Source of the DNA: JAQVEM01 sp964601205 | Lineage (GTDB): Bacteria > Actinomycetota > Humimicrobiia > Humimicrobiales > Humimicrobiaceae | Reading direction: 5' to 3' | DNA: 64,000 nucleotides | NCBI GenBank assembly: GCA_964601205.1 | Contig: CAZRML010000010.1 | Coordinates: 12,501-76,500 of the forward strand | In this document: positions 8,007-17,211 of the stretch, one piece after another | How the letters are laid out: every line of letters begins with the position of its first letter | How positions within the stretch are numbered: position 1 is the stretch's first letter | Notes under the pieces: model-generated | Told to the model about the DNA's origin: nothing | What the model saw: only the letters and a program-made list of their open reading frames with translations | Databases searched by the model: none | Position numbers and translations under genes: made by a program

Positions 8007-8183
8007 GTTGCCTTGGAAAAGGAGGTAACTTTCAGAATTAACTGAAATTTACAAACGAAAGAATGTAAAAAGTAAGTTTTAAATTCTAAAAGAACCTGAG
8101 AAAAGTTCTGAGGTTAAGGTCCCAAGATGTTAAGTAGCCTAAGGCGTGAGCTAAGGTAAAAGATAACTTGGGATCCTTTTTTT
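8007..8183 (+). ncRNA. structured small RNA of about 175 nt, family unknown
   Basis: Starts at the promoter at 7974-8002 and ends at an intrinsic terminator, with no open frame between. Five helices can be drawn by eye: GTTGCC/GGTAAC (8007-8012 with 8024-8029), TTTCAG/CTGAAA (8030-8035 with 8042-8047), TTTACA/TGTAAA (8048-8053 with 8064-8069), AACCTGAGAA/TTCTGAGGTT (8093-8102 with 8106-8115, one mismatch) and the terminator stem GGTCCCAAG/CTTGGGATCC (8118-8126 with 8167-8176) followed by seven T. The terminator loop of 40 bases is itself purine-rich and may fold. ilvE begins 280 bases later and has its own candidate promoter, so I favour a stand-alone RNA; an ilvE leader is the alternative. 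It lacks T-box and SAM-riboswitch hallmarks. Confidence 0.6.
8118..8183 (+). terminator. intrinsic terminator of the structured RNA
   Basis: The stem GGTCCCAAG (8118-8126) pairs with CTTGGGATCC (8167-8176, one bulged T) and is followed at once by TTTTTTT (8177-8183). The large loop is unusual for a simple terminator and could hold an alternative fold. Confidence 0.7.
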
Positions 8184-8404
8184 ATATTAAGTTTTTCTTC
8201 ATATCCATTTCAAAATTCCCGGAAGATAAATACTTTATTTTTATTTACTTCCATAATTGCCGCCGCTTATCATAATTTTAATCACCATCCCCTGCAAACG
8301 GCTCCGGTATTAAACTGTAGATTATAAATATCAGATAAACCCGGCATCTTTTTTTATTCTTTTAAATAAAAATAATAAAAATTTCAATCTTAACCGTAAA
8401 TTAA

Positions 8405-8433
8405 TTGCAAAATAAAAGTAAAATAAGTAAAAT
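8405..8433 (+). promoter_or_regulatory. candidate ilvE promoter
   Basis: TTGCAA at 8405-8410, a 17-base spacer and TAAAAT at 8428-8433, placing a start about 25 bases before the ilvE ATG. The surroundings are very AT-rich, so chance matches are easy. Between 8184 and 8404 I see no gene and no clear structure. Confidence 0.35.
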
Positions 8434-8463
8434 AAAAAATTAAAATTTAAAAAAGAGGAAATC

Positions 8464-9384
8464 ATGGCTAATCCTGAATATGCTTTTTTTGAGGGAAAAA
8501 TAATTCCAATCGGAGAAGCTAAAGTAGATATTAGAACCAATGCTCTCCAGTACGGAACGGCAGTTTTTGAAGGAATAAGAAGTTACTGGAACGAAAAAAC
8601 AAAAACAAGTTATGTTTTTAGAATTAAGGACCATTATAAAAGGTTCCTTTCCAGCTGCAGGATAATGATGCTTGATATAAAATATTCTGTTGAAGAGCTC
8701 TCCAGCATAACTATAGAATTATTAAAGAAGGAAAAATACACAGAAGATTGTTATATAAGACCATTTGCTTATAACAGCGGCCTGGACATAGGGCCTAAAT
8801 TAGTTGGCAACAAACAGGACATTTTAATATATTCTATACCACTCGGTGAATACCTGGATATATCAAGACCCATAAATGTTTGTATATCTTCCTGGGAGCG
8901 CGTCTCAGATAACGCAATACCTCCCCGGGCAAAAATAGCCGGCTCTTACGTAAATGCCGCATTCCAAAAAACAGAAGCTCTCCTTAACGGCTACGATGAA
9001 GCCCTTGTTCTGACAAATGATGGGAAACATGTAAGCGAAGGAAGTGCCATGAATGTCTTCATGCTAAAAAATGGTAATTTAATCACCCCTCCCGTAACCG
9101 ATGATATACTTGAAGGCATCACCCGTGATACAGTAATAAAACTTGCTGAAGAAGTCGAGAAAATTAAAGTCGTTGAACGGTCCATAGACCGGACAGAACT
9201 CTATATTGCCGATGAATTATTTTTCTGCGGAACAGGAGCCCAGATTTCATCCATAGGAAGTGTTGATAAGCGGCCTGTTGGAGACGGGAAAATTGGCCCA
9301 CTTACTAAAAGACTGCAGGAACTTTATTTTAATGTGGCAAAAAATGAAGTTGAAGAATATTCTAACTGGTGCACCAGAGTATAA
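8464..9384 (+). CDS. ilvE: branched-chain amino acid aminotransferase
   Basis: Fold-type-IV PLP enzyme that makes Val, Leu and Ile from their 2-oxo acids with glutamate as donor, complementing ilvBN on the other side of the window. Length 306 aa fits. Visible are TNALQYGTAVFEGIRSY at 26-41, YIRPFAYNSG, the PLP lysine K157 in PPRAKIAGSYVNAAF, EALVLTNDGKHVSEGSAMNVFM with the phosphate-side residues, and LEGITRDTVIKLAEE. A GAGGAAATC ribosome site precedes the ATG. D-amino acid transaminases share the fold, but the GxYxNxxF-type segment and EGITRD fit IlvE best. Confidence 0.93.
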   Translation: MANPEYAFFEGKIIPIGEAKVDIRTNALQYGTAVFEGIRSYWNEKTKTSYVFRIKDHYKRFLSSCRIMMLDIKYSVEELSSITIELLKKEKYTEDCYIRPFAYNSGLDIGPKLVGNKQDILIYSIPLGEYLDISRPINVCISSWERVSDNAIPPRAKIAGSYVNAAFQKTEALLNGYDEALVLTNDGKHVSEGSAMNVFMLKNGNLITPPVTDDILEGITRDTVIKLAEEVEKIKVVERSIDRTELYIADELFFCGTGAQISSIGSVDKRPVGDGKIGPLTKRLQELYFNVAKNEVEEYSNWCTRV

Positions 9385-9495
9385 AAACTAATCTTTTTTA
9401 GGCCTATTTCTGAAATATATAACAACCTATAATTAACCTGCGTAGTATATATTTTTAAAAGATATCACCTGACACAAGAAATTGTTTTTGATACC

Positions 9496-12400
9496 CTAAC
9501 CGTTCTTTTTGTTAATAATATTTGAACAAAATTCAGCATAATTACAGAACTTCTTACAGCTGTTCTTGAAGTTAGCTTTAAAATTTTTATCTCTGATGTT
9601 TTTTATCTCGGCAAGAATATCCTTTTTCAGCTGTTTTATTTCATCACTATTAACCGTAATTGATTTTTCTACCCCATCCCCCAGATAAAAAATGCATCCT
9701 TTTATATCACTTACCGGTTTACTGTAAATTTCTGATAACGCTGCTATATAAGCTTTCATCTGGAACCCGGCAGAATTTTCGAGATTATTTTGATTTTTAT
9801 TATTTTTATTTTTAGAATAAGAAGATAATTTATAATCAATAATCCTTAGCTTATTATCCGTCTTTATATCAACCCTATCAAACCTGCCAACAATATAGCA
9901 ATCCTTGATCTTCCAGTAAAAAAGCTGCTCCAGCATTATTGAACTTACTTCAGAAAAATTCCATAAATCACTGTTCAGAAAATTCTCCAGGTATTTTTCT
10001 ATCTTTTTATCATCAAAATGGCCCATAACCTTTTCTTTTAAAATTTTATTATGGAACCCGGTCAGAGTTATATTTTTTAAATACCCGTGGACTTCTTCTC
10101 CTCTGGCAAGTTGTTCGCTTTCTTTTTCAGGTATAAAATAAATATGTTTCCATCTGTATAGCAGCGGGCATTTTTTATGATCAATAATCCAGGTTAAAGG
10201 GAAAAATCTTCTGGTATTAATATTATCTTCTGGATAGCTTCCATAAGATAATTCAAAATTAATTTTATCTACAATTTCCTGAACCCTGCTATTTTCTACC
10301 TGTGTATCCCCGGATTTTATAACCCTGTTTGCCAGAACCTTCTGATAAAGTTCCCACCGGTTCTCATCCTGTACCCTGATATTTTTACTATCTTTCTTAT
10401 CAGAATTGATAAAGCTCAGGACATCTTTAAAGTTTTCATGATCTTTGTATGATTTTTCATCGTAATTTGTTCTTATAAAATCCAGGCCTTCTTTATTTAT
10501 AACCCTCAGGCTGTTACTGTTTACAATATCCTCAAAGAAAGGCATGATTTCTTTTGGCTTAACGCTTTCACTGGCAGAAGCTAAATTATCTTCATATTCA
10601 CTTGATGACAGAATGAGAATCTTCTTTGCTCTGCTGCATCCCACATAAAAAATTCTTCTTTCTTCTTCTATTTTTATATCTTTTAAAGACTCAGAAAAGC
10701 TCCTGGCACTATTAAAATCTTTTTTCCTCTTATATATGCTGTTATCTTTTCTCAGCTCTGAGGGGACCATAAATCCTCCGGACGAAATTCTTGCCTTATA
10801 ATCATTTTTCCACAATCCCGGCAGGAAAACTACTTCAAATTCAAGCCCTTTAGCCGCGTGGATGCTCATTATTTTTACAGAATTCTCGCCTGAAAATTCC
10901 ACGCTTTCCGGGTCATCATAATCTGTTTTCGCAACATCTTTAAGAAAAGTTATAAAGGCCCTAAGATTATTTTCTATATAACTTTTCTGAAAGTCAGAGG
11001 CCACTCTTATAATATTCTCAATATTTTTAATTTTTTTCCGGAATACTGGACCGGGACTTGATTTTAATTCATTTATTATGCCCGAATCTTCTATAATCAA
11101 GCTGATTAATTCCCTAAGCTCCAATTCTCCTGATTTACTTATATAAAGCTTCAGACTGGAAAGAAAACTGCCCAATCTTTCTTTTGTCTCTCTACTTAAA
11201 TAAGTATTCTTTTTATAATCTGCTATCCCTTCAATTATATTTATACTTTCACTGGGATCCGTGTAATTTCTTTTAATAAAAAAAATATCCCTGTCGCAAA
11301 TTTTATATTTTTCTGATTTAAGCAGATACACTATTGATATCTCATCATTTATATTCTCTATAACCCTGAGCCATGAAATAATAAATAAAATCTCCGGCTC
11401 AAAGAAAAAATTCTTTCCCCCTATCAGCTCAAATTTAATACCGTTAGCTTCCAGTTCCCCGGTAATCTTTTCAAACTTTTTCCTTCTGGCAAGAATAGCC
11501 ATTTGCTTTAATTTAATCCCTCCTGCCGACAGATACTTTATAATCCCTGCAATCTCCGCTGCCTCTTCCTCATGAGTTTTCTTATAATAAAATATAACCT
11601 CTGAGGGTTTACTTTTATCTTCAGACTTTAGCTCTTTTTTAAATCTTTTACTATTTGAAGAAATAACCCTGTTTATTGAGTTTATGATGTTATTCCCGGA
11701 TCTGAAATTAGTGGTAAGAAAAAAATCATGCACATTACTGTTCTTAAATTCTTCAAGCCTGTGAAAATTTAATATGTTCTCCACGCTGGCTCCCCGAAAA
11801 GAATAAATACCCTGGTCATCATCTCCCACAACCACTATTCTGTTGTTTCCGGGTTTATAAAGCATGGATAGAAGGTATGCCTGTGCTATATTGGTATCCT
11901 GGAATTCATCAACAAATATATATTCATATCTCTGCTGGTACCAGGCTCTCATTGACTTTCTCTCCCGGAGTAAAAGATAAGGCATAAATACCTGGTCGGG
12001 GTAATCTATACAATTACTTTCAATCTTCCTTCTTTCATATCGCTGATAAATAGTGAAAAGCTCTCGCTGGATATCTATTGATTTTTCTTCTTCATTTTTT
12101 AGAGCCTTACTTTTGTATCCGGAAAGAATTTTTTCATAATTATTTAGATAATATTCAAATTCAGCCACAGATATAAGGTTGTTCTTTAAATTTTCTATGT
12201 AATTAAGTAACTTCTGAACGAATTCTCCAGCCTTTTTCCCGGGTTTTAAATACTTTAGATTGGACTCATTAAATATTTCATATAATATCTGCCAGGACTG
12301 GCTGTTATTTATAATTTTAAAATCTTTCCCTAGGCCAAACTCAAAACTGTGCTCGCTTATTATTTCATTTCCAAAAGAATTAAAGGTGAATACATTAATT

Positions 12401-12639
12401 CCTTCTATGTCTATGTCTTTCTTAACATTTTCCTTAATTCTTACTCTCATATTCTCAGCAGCATTTCGGGTGAAAGTAAGCGCAAGTATTTTATCCGGAC
12501 TGCATAACCCATCCTTTAGAATTTTTATAATATTACCGGTCAGAACCATTGTTTTGCCGGAACCCGCACAGGCAATTATTCTTTTTATATCATCTGTGCT
12601 ATTTACTATATCAAGCTGTTCTTTTGTTTCTTTAACCAT
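9496..12639 (-). CDS. UvrD-type helicase with C-terminal RecB-like nuclease and Cys cluster (AdnAB/AddAB-like)
   Basis: Probable subunit of a double-strand-break end-processing helicase-nuclease. Superfamily 1 motifs: Walker A ACAGSGKT at 23-30, YIFVDEFQDTN (motif II), GDDDQGIYSFRGA (III), TTNFRSGNNIINSINRV (IV), MSIHAAKGLEFEVVFLPGL (V) and ERRIFYVGCSRAKK (VI). The C-terminus has the PD-(D/E)XK core GRFDRVD...RIIDYK at about 918-937. A cysteine in HKKCPLLYRWKH plus three near the end (CKKFCNYAEFC) match the Fe-S cluster of AddB-type nucleases. I start at the ATG at 12639, giving an 8-base overlap with the upstream partner; a GTG at 12669 is also possible. Both partners carry helicase and nuclease, as in AdnAB, whereas AddB has an inactive helicase. 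Confidence 0.85.
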   Translation of the reverse strand: MVKETKEQLDIVNSTDDIKRIIACAGSGKTMVLTGNIIKILKDGLCSPDKILALTFTRNAAENMRVRIKENVKKDIDIEGINVFTFNSFGNEIISEHSFEFGLGKDFKIINNSQSWQILYEIFNESNLKYLKPGKKAGEFVQKLLNYIENLKNNLISVAEFEYYLNNYEKILSGYKSKALKNEEEKSIDIQRELFTIYQRYERRKIESNCIDYPDQVFMPYLLLRERKSMRAWYQQRYEYIFVDEFQDTNIAQAYLLSMLYKPGNNRIVVVGDDDQGIYSFRGASVENILNFHRLEEFKNSNVHDFFLTTNFRSGNNIINSINRVISSNSKRFKKELKSEDKSKPSEVIFYYKKTHEEEAAEIAGIIKYLSAGGIKLKQMAILARRKKFEKITGELEANGIKFELIGGKNFFFEPEILFIISWLRVIENINDEISIVYLLKSEKYKICDRDIFFIKRNYTDPSESINIIEGIADYKKNTYLSRETKERLGSFLSSLKLYISKSGELELRELISLIIEDSGIINELKSSPGPVFRKKIKNIENIIRVASDFQKSYIENNLRAFITFLKDVAKTDYDDPESVEFSGENSVKIMSIHAAKGLEFEVVFLPGLWKNDYKARISSGGFMVPSELRKDNSIYKRKKDFNSARSFSESLKDIKIEEERRIFYVGCSRAKKILILSSSEYEDNLASASESVKPKEIMPFFEDIVNSNSLRVINKEGLDFIRTNYDEKSYKDHENFKDVLSFINSDKKDSKNIRVQDENRWELYQKVLANRVIKSGDTQVENSRVQEIVDKINFELSYGSYPEDNINTRRFFPLTWIIDHKKCPLLYRWKHIYFIPEKESEQLARGEEVHGYLKNITLTGFHNKILKEKVMGHFDDKKIEKYLENFLNSDLWNFSEVSSIMLEQLFYWKIKDCYIVGRFDRVDIKTDNKLRIIDYKLSSYSKNKNNKNQNNLENSAGFQMKAYIAALSEIYSKPVSDIKGCIFYLGDGVEKSITVNSDEIKQLKKDILAEIKNIRDKNFKANFKNSCKKFCNYAEFCSNIINKKNG

Positions 12640-15600
12640 AGTATTTTGGACATAAAATCTTAAATCCACAATTTAAACATGAATTATAACTTTTCGGTAT
12701 GGCATTAAATTCTTCCTTCTTTATTTTAGCAATGCTCTCCCTCAGAATATCTTTAATTTCATTACCCTCATAATACTCATCGGCCACCACTGCCACTGGC
12801 TTCTTTAAATCTCCAGGGAAAATATATTGCATCTTTACACTCATAGATTTAAAATCCCCGAAGTCTTTGCTCAGGCTCAGAGCCAGTCTGTACATTTTTA
12901 ACTGAAGCTCTTCTCTAAGTTGCTTTTCATTATACGAAGATGAACTGGATTTATAATCCACAAGCTCTATATTGTCTTTATCAGGAAAGTTAATCTGGTC
13001 TATCCTTCCAGTAATTTTTTCACCATCAAGACTAAAAGAAAATCCTTTCTCAACTATGGACTTATGGGGATTGGGAGGCATTTGGTTCTCAAAAAAATTT
13101 TTTAATTGTATCAGCGCTTTCTGTTTTAGATCCCTTTTTAAAAATTCAAATTCAAAATTAAACCTGTCAAATACATCCTCTATTATTTTCCTCAACCTCT
13201 CCCATTTGAAGTCTTTTTTATTTTTACTTTCAAAAAACAATTTTATTATCTGGTGATAAATTTTCCCTATAATGAGGCTCAGGTTTTCCTCCTCCTTTAA
13301 ACTAAAGTAATACTTTATCTTGTATTTAAAAGGGCATTCCCTGAAAGTATTTATGCCACTGTAAGAAAATGATAATGGAAGTGCGCTGAAAGGGTTTTTA
13401 TTATTTTTGGTAGGCTCAATAAAGCTCCACCACTCGCGGGGATTATAAAAATATTTTAAAATAATAATTTTATCCAGATAGCTATCATTTTCAACTTTTA
13501 AGTTTTTTTCTATCCTGGCAGAGGCAACCAGTGCCTTTTTTCTTACCAGCCACAAATTATTTAAATCTACATCAGACAGTATCCCTGGTTTAATTTTTTT
13601 CTTATCTTCAGGTGGCTTTTTTTTACTATTCTCTTCTTCTTTCTTTATGTATTCATTACGCACGGAATTTTTAATTTTCTTATATTCAGGACCTAAATTT
13701 TTATAGATATCTTTTATATTCTCAAAGAAAATAGACTTCCCTCTTCCGCTTGAAGTTATATATAGATATTCTCCCGCCCTCGTGATTCCATTATAAAAAA
13801 GCCTCATTTCGTTATAAAGATGCTCTCTTTTTAGCTCTTCGGGCTCAAGAGTTTTTGCACCATTTAAATAATTAAATATCTGTACATCAAAAGCCTGGGT
13901 ATAGGTAAACTTTGCAGGTAAGTAATTTTTGTTAATAAAAGGTATAAATACGGCCCTGAATTCCAGTCCCTTGCACTGGTGAAAACTTAAGATACTGACT
14001 GAACCCTCCTGTATTATATCTTTTGTACTTTCTTCTATCTCTTCTGTAAATTTACTTTCTAAAATATAATCAATAAAATTAATATATGATTCAACATCAT
14101 CGGGAGTATTATTGGCACAAAAATCTTTTACATCACTTAAAAAATCACTTACATTACTCCACTGGTTTTTTTTATAGACCTTATTGTTGCCTCCTGTCAA
14201 TAACTTAATGACACCTGCTTTTTTATTACGTACGAGCTCCAGTAAAAAACCAAAAGCATCTTTTCTCTCCATGACCCCTGCCAATTTATAAACTTCCGAA
14301 ATAAAGTCCCTGACTTTAGAAATCTCTTCATGCTCGCCATTCTTTTTATTTCCCCGGGCACATTGAACTTTAAGATAATCCCACAGATTGCTGAAACCAC
14401 CGCCACTGTTGACACTTTCCAGATAAGCTCCCTTAATCTTTTTAAAATATAATGGTTCCAGGTTTATTGATTCAGAGAGTACCACATTTTCCAGAAGATT
14501 ATCAATTTTAGAAGTAAATTCTTTATCCATTTTATAATTAGGTTTACTGCTATTCTTATCATCCTCTGGAATTTTTCTGCCCGTATATTCTACTTTTCCC
14601 AGCGCGACAAGGAATCTTAAAAAGTTCAGCAGATATCTGACAAGCCCGTTATCAAGAATGCTTCTTGTCCCCCTTCTCAAAAAGGGAATTCCATTCTGCA
14701 ACAGGGCATTTTCAATAATATGTGTCTCGTAGCCCAGCCCTTTGACAATTATCGCCATTTCCTCAAATCTTACATCCCTGCTCAGTAATAGAAACTTAAT
14801 TCTGCGACAGATGTAATTAGCTTCTTCCAGTAACGTTTGAAATTCCTTAACATGTAATTCGCCGGGGGATTTACTATAAGAAACACTGATATCTCTGGGT
14901 ATTCTATTTCCAACCATGCTTATAAATTTTCTGGAGATTTCATTTATTATGGGTATACTTCTGTAGTTCTTATTCAGGAAAAATATATTTTTAGAATCAA
15001 GACTGCTGTAAACTGATTCAAAAATATTCGTTGTAGAGCCTCTGAAAGAATAAATTGACTGGTCATTATTTCCAAAAAAAATACAGTTTGAATTTGAAAT
15101 ATAATTTATAATTTCAAATTGAGCCTTATTTACCTCATGAAGTTCATCAACCAGTATATATTCATAATTATCTTTATAGTAATCTCTTATTTCTTTCTGA
15201 TTCTTAAGCAAGCTAACCGTTTCTTCCAGTAACATCCCGTAATTGTACAGTTGATTTTTTTTGAGCTCTTCAACATATCTCATGTATATACCTGCCAGTT
15301 CTGAAAGCGCAGGATTTGAAAATGGTGTAAATTTCTTTAGCAGTTCTGCGGGAGTAAACAGGTTTTCCTGGGCACGAAGTATAAAATCAAATACCTCCTG
15401 GATGTAGCTATTTTCTATATAAGGATTGCGGTTTATATACCTGTATGTATGGGAATATTTTCTTTTATCAAGTTTTTTTATAACTTCTTTAAGAAGTTTC
15501 CATTGCTGGACCGAATTTAATATTTTTATTTGTCCAAAGGGATTATCTCCGCTATTAATCCTTAAAGATTTATTACCCTTTGTCCCGTCACCGTATAAAA

Positions 15601-15886
15601 AAACTTTTGCTTCCTCTATAAAATGTGTACAAAAAGAATGAAATGTTTCTATGGGAATCTCAAATATACTACTGTTGATTAAAGAAGTCGTTTTTTCCCT
15701 GATTAATTTGGACCACCTGCGATTAAAACAAAAAACTAAAAGCTTTTCAGGATTTATCTTTCTGTCATTAATTAGATACCCGACCAGTTCTAAAAGTGTA
15801 TGGGTCTTACCGGAACCGGGGGGACCAATTACCAGAAAACTGCCCCCTTTTTTCTTAATAACATCTATCAGTCTATCATCCAGCAT
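12632..15886 (-). CDS. second UvrD-type helicase-nuclease subunit with Cys cluster
   Basis: A 1084-residue partner of the gene it overlaps. N-terminal Walker A IGPPGSGKT at 20-28, motif II YILVDELHEVNKAQ, motif III FFGNNDQSIYSFRGS, motif IV NKNYRSIPIINEI, motif V LSFHQCKGLEFRAVFIPF and motif VI NEMRLFYNGITRAGEYLYIT are all recognisable, so the motor could be active although several motifs drift from UvrD consensus (DELHE for DExQD). The C-terminal nuclease reads TGRIDQINFPDKDNIELVDYKSSS. A cysteine in FRECPFKYKIKYYF and three in CLNCGFKILC near the end would bind an Fe-S cluster. It starts 3 bases after the small upstream gene. The pair likely resects DNA ends for recombination and degrades foreign linear DNA (inference from the family). 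Confidence 0.83.
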   Translation of the reverse strand: MLDDRLIDVIKKKGGSFLVIGPPGSGKTHTLLELVGYLINDRKINPEKLLVFCFNRRWSKLIREKTTSLINSSIFEIPIETFHSFCTHFIEEAKVFLYGDGTKGNKSLRINSGDNPFGQIKILNSVQQWKLLKEVIKKLDKRKYSHTYRYINRNPYIENSYIQEVFDFILRAQENLFTPAELLKKFTPFSNPALSELAGIYMRYVEELKKNQLYNYGMLLEETVSLLKNQKEIRDYYKDNYEYILVDELHEVNKAQFEIINYISNSNCIFFGNNDQSIYSFRGSTTNIFESVYSSLDSKNIFFLNKNYRSIPIINEISRKFISMVGNRIPRDISVSYSKSPGELHVKEFQTLLEEANYICRRIKFLLLSRDVRFEEMAIIVKGLGYETHIIENALLQNGIPFLRRGTRSILDNGLVRYLLNFLRFLVALGKVEYTGRKIPEDDKNSSKPNYKMDKEFTSKIDNLLENVVLSESINLEPLYFKKIKGAYLESVNSGGGFSNLWDYLKVQCARGNKKNGEHEEISKVRDFISEVYKLAGVMERKDAFGFLLELVRNKKAGVIKLLTGGNNKVYKKNQWSNVSDFLSDVKDFCANNTPDDVESYINFIDYILESKFTEEIEESTKDIIQEGSVSILSFHQCKGLEFRAVFIPFINKNYLPAKFTYTQAFDVQIFNYLNGAKTLEPEELKREHLYNEMRLFYNGITRAGEYLYITSSGRGKSIFFENIKDIYKNLGPEYKKIKNSVRNEYIKKEEENSKKKPPEDKKKIKPGILSDVDLNNLWLVRKKALVASARIEKNLKVENDSYLDKIIILKYFYNPREWWSFIEPTKNNKNPFSALPLSFSYSGINTFRECPFKYKIKYYFSLKEEENLSLIIGKIYHQIIKLFFESKNKKDFKWERLRKIIEDVFDRFNFEFEFLKRDLKQKALIQLKNFFENQMPPNPHKSIVEKGFSFSLDGEKITGRIDQINFPDKDNIELVDYKSSSSSYNEKQLREELQLKMYRLALSLSKDFGDFKSMSVKMQYIFPGDLKKPVAVVADEYYEGNEIKDILRESIAKIKKEEFNAIPKSYNSCLNCGFKILCPKYYG

Positions 15887-15889
15887 TAA

Positions 15890-16042
15890 TTACTTGGCAT
15901 TAATTTGCTTAAGCTCAATTAATATTTCTTTTAAAAGAGTTAATTGAAGTCTCCTGAAATCAATATCACTTGAAAGTTTTGCCCACTTCCTCGGATTTCC
16001 CTCGGGTATATATTTATCAAGTTCCGATAGTATATCTGCCAT
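15890..16042 (-). CDS. small hypothetical protein heading the helicase-nuclease operon
   Basis: Fifty residues when started at the ATG at 16042, which has AAGGGAG 8 bases upstream; a GTG 9 bases further up and a longer frame to 16078 are alternatives. Sequence opens MADILSELDKYIPEG, then NPRKWAKLSSDIDFRRLQLT and a leucine/isoleucine-rich amphipathic helix (LLKEILIELKQI). No cysteines and no membrane span. It ends 3 bases before the helicase-nuclease ATG, so the three genes form one operon. Function unknown; an accessory or regulatory subunit of the complex is a guess from position only. Confidence 0.6.
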   Translation of the reverse strand: MADILSELDKYIPEGNPRKWAKLSSDIDFRRLQLTLLKEILIELKQINAK

Positions 16043-16228
16043 ATCATGCACTCCCTTCCTTACAACCAGTCCATTCAATCCTGACGCGCCGGCTTATTTT
16101 ATTCATTAAAAACTTTTTTTATATTACCTATAAACAAGACCCTTGAAATTTAATTAATATCTGCTTAATTTTAAAATATGATCTTTATGTCAAAAAAATT
16201 TAACCCCGGATTTTTCCTTATTTCCTGA

Positions 16229-16302
16229 TGGAGCGGGCTACGGGAATTGAACCCGCCTCCTGAGCTTGGGAAGCTCATGTACTACCGCTGTACTAAGCCC
16301 GC
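16229..16302 (-). tRNA. tRNA-Gly (anticodon CCC)
   Basis: Reads on the minus strand as a full cloverleaf: acceptor GCGGGCT/AGCCCGC, D arm GTAC with loop AGCGGTA, anticodon stem TGAGC/GCTCA with loop TTCCCAA (anticodon CCC), a short variable region GGAG, T arm GCGGG/CCCGT with TTCAATT, discriminator T and an encoded CCA end (16229-16231). It lies 17 bases after the amaP stop, so the two may share a transcript. Confidence 0.95.
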
Positions 16303-16319
16303 TTTACAATATATCTTCT

Positions 16320-16949
16320 TTATTTATCGTTATCTTTTTCCTCAGAAATCTCTTCGCCCCCACGGGGTTCTTCTTCCATTTCTATTTCACCGGTCTGAAT
16401 TTTGCTTTCTTCTTTCCCCTCTTTACCCGGAGCCAGACCAGTAATAGTAAGATTGGTTTTCAGTACCTTAATACCCAGCTTTTCAGATACAACACCCCTG
16501 GCTACATTTATTATCTCCTGCATCTTACCGGGGATATCAACACTTTCACCAAGCATGGCATTCATATTAATTATAATTCCGCCTGTTTTGGGAATTATTT
16601 TCACTTTTATATCCTTCAGGCCATCTACTTTTACTACTTCATTCCTGATCTGGCTGGACACAGTTTCCAGGGTCACCATGGCATTACCTTCCCTGGAGCT
16701 GGAAATATTAGCGACTTTTATCCTTCTTCTATAAAACTCAATTAATAATAAGAATACACTAATTACAAATATAGCCAGCAGAGCAAGGAAGCCAACGAAT
16801 TTATTTACAGTAGTAGAAGGATCCAGAATTTTTGTAGACACATCTGCCCAGGTAAAATATCCTGCAAAAATATTTACCATAGAGACAACCGATATTCCGA
16901 TTAAAAAGATTAATATCAGTACAACGATTATTTTATTAAAAATATTCAA
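16320..16949 (-). CDS. amaP: AmaP-like alkaline-shock membrane anchor protein
   Basis: In Gram-positive bacteria AmaP anchors Asp23-family proteins to the membrane. The 209-residue protein fits: two N-terminal spans at about 5-29 and 48-72, then RRRIKVANISSSREGNAMVTLETVSSQIRNEVVKVDGLKDIKVKI, an Asp23-like cytoplasmic domain with alternating strands and a conserved NMNAML segment, ending in an acidic, Glu-rich tail. An RBS AAGGAGGTACCTA precedes the ATG. No asp23 paralogue is adjacent. Envelope-stress role inferred from the family. Confidence 0.78.
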   Translation of the reverse strand: MNIFNKIIVVLILIFLIGISVVSMVNIFAGYFTWADVSTKILDPSTTVNKFVGFLALLAIFVISVFLLLIEFYRRRIKVANISSSREGNAMVTLETVSSQIRNEVVKVDGLKDIKVKIIPKTGGIIINMNAMLGESVDIPGKMQEIINVARGVVSEKLGIKVLKTNLTITGLAPGKEGKEESKIQTGEIEMEEEPRGGEEISEEKDNDK

Positions 16950-17211
16950 TTAGGTACCTCCTTCTTGAATTTTTTATAGACGAGAAACATCTAAAGATTA
17001 TAATAGGCAAACTAAAAAGTCAATTAATATGACCCTCACTTTAATTAATTTTTAAAAAATCTAAAACAATTATTTAAAAAAATAGTCATTTAAATTAAAA
17101 TATCTCTCAATGCCCTTTAACATGTTATTTTGATTAGTATTAATTGCAGCATTAAAGGATGCATAAAGTAATGTTTTTAATTATGTCAAATTTAAAGGAA
17201 AGCTAACCGGT

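Noticed and set aside
8117..8160. Resemblance of the small-RNA terminator region to short conserved pieces of 23S rRNA (TAAGGTCCCAAG, TTAAGT, CCTAAGGCG).
   Set aside because: The matches are each about 6-12 bases, their order and spacing do not follow 23S rRNA, and the segment forms a terminator stem. It is chance or at best a tiny relic.
8007..8183. T-box or SAM riboswitch controlling ilvE.
   Set aside because: No T-box motif (AGGGTGGNACCGCG-type) and no SAM-I core. The terminator is 280 bases from ilvE, which has its own candidate promoter.
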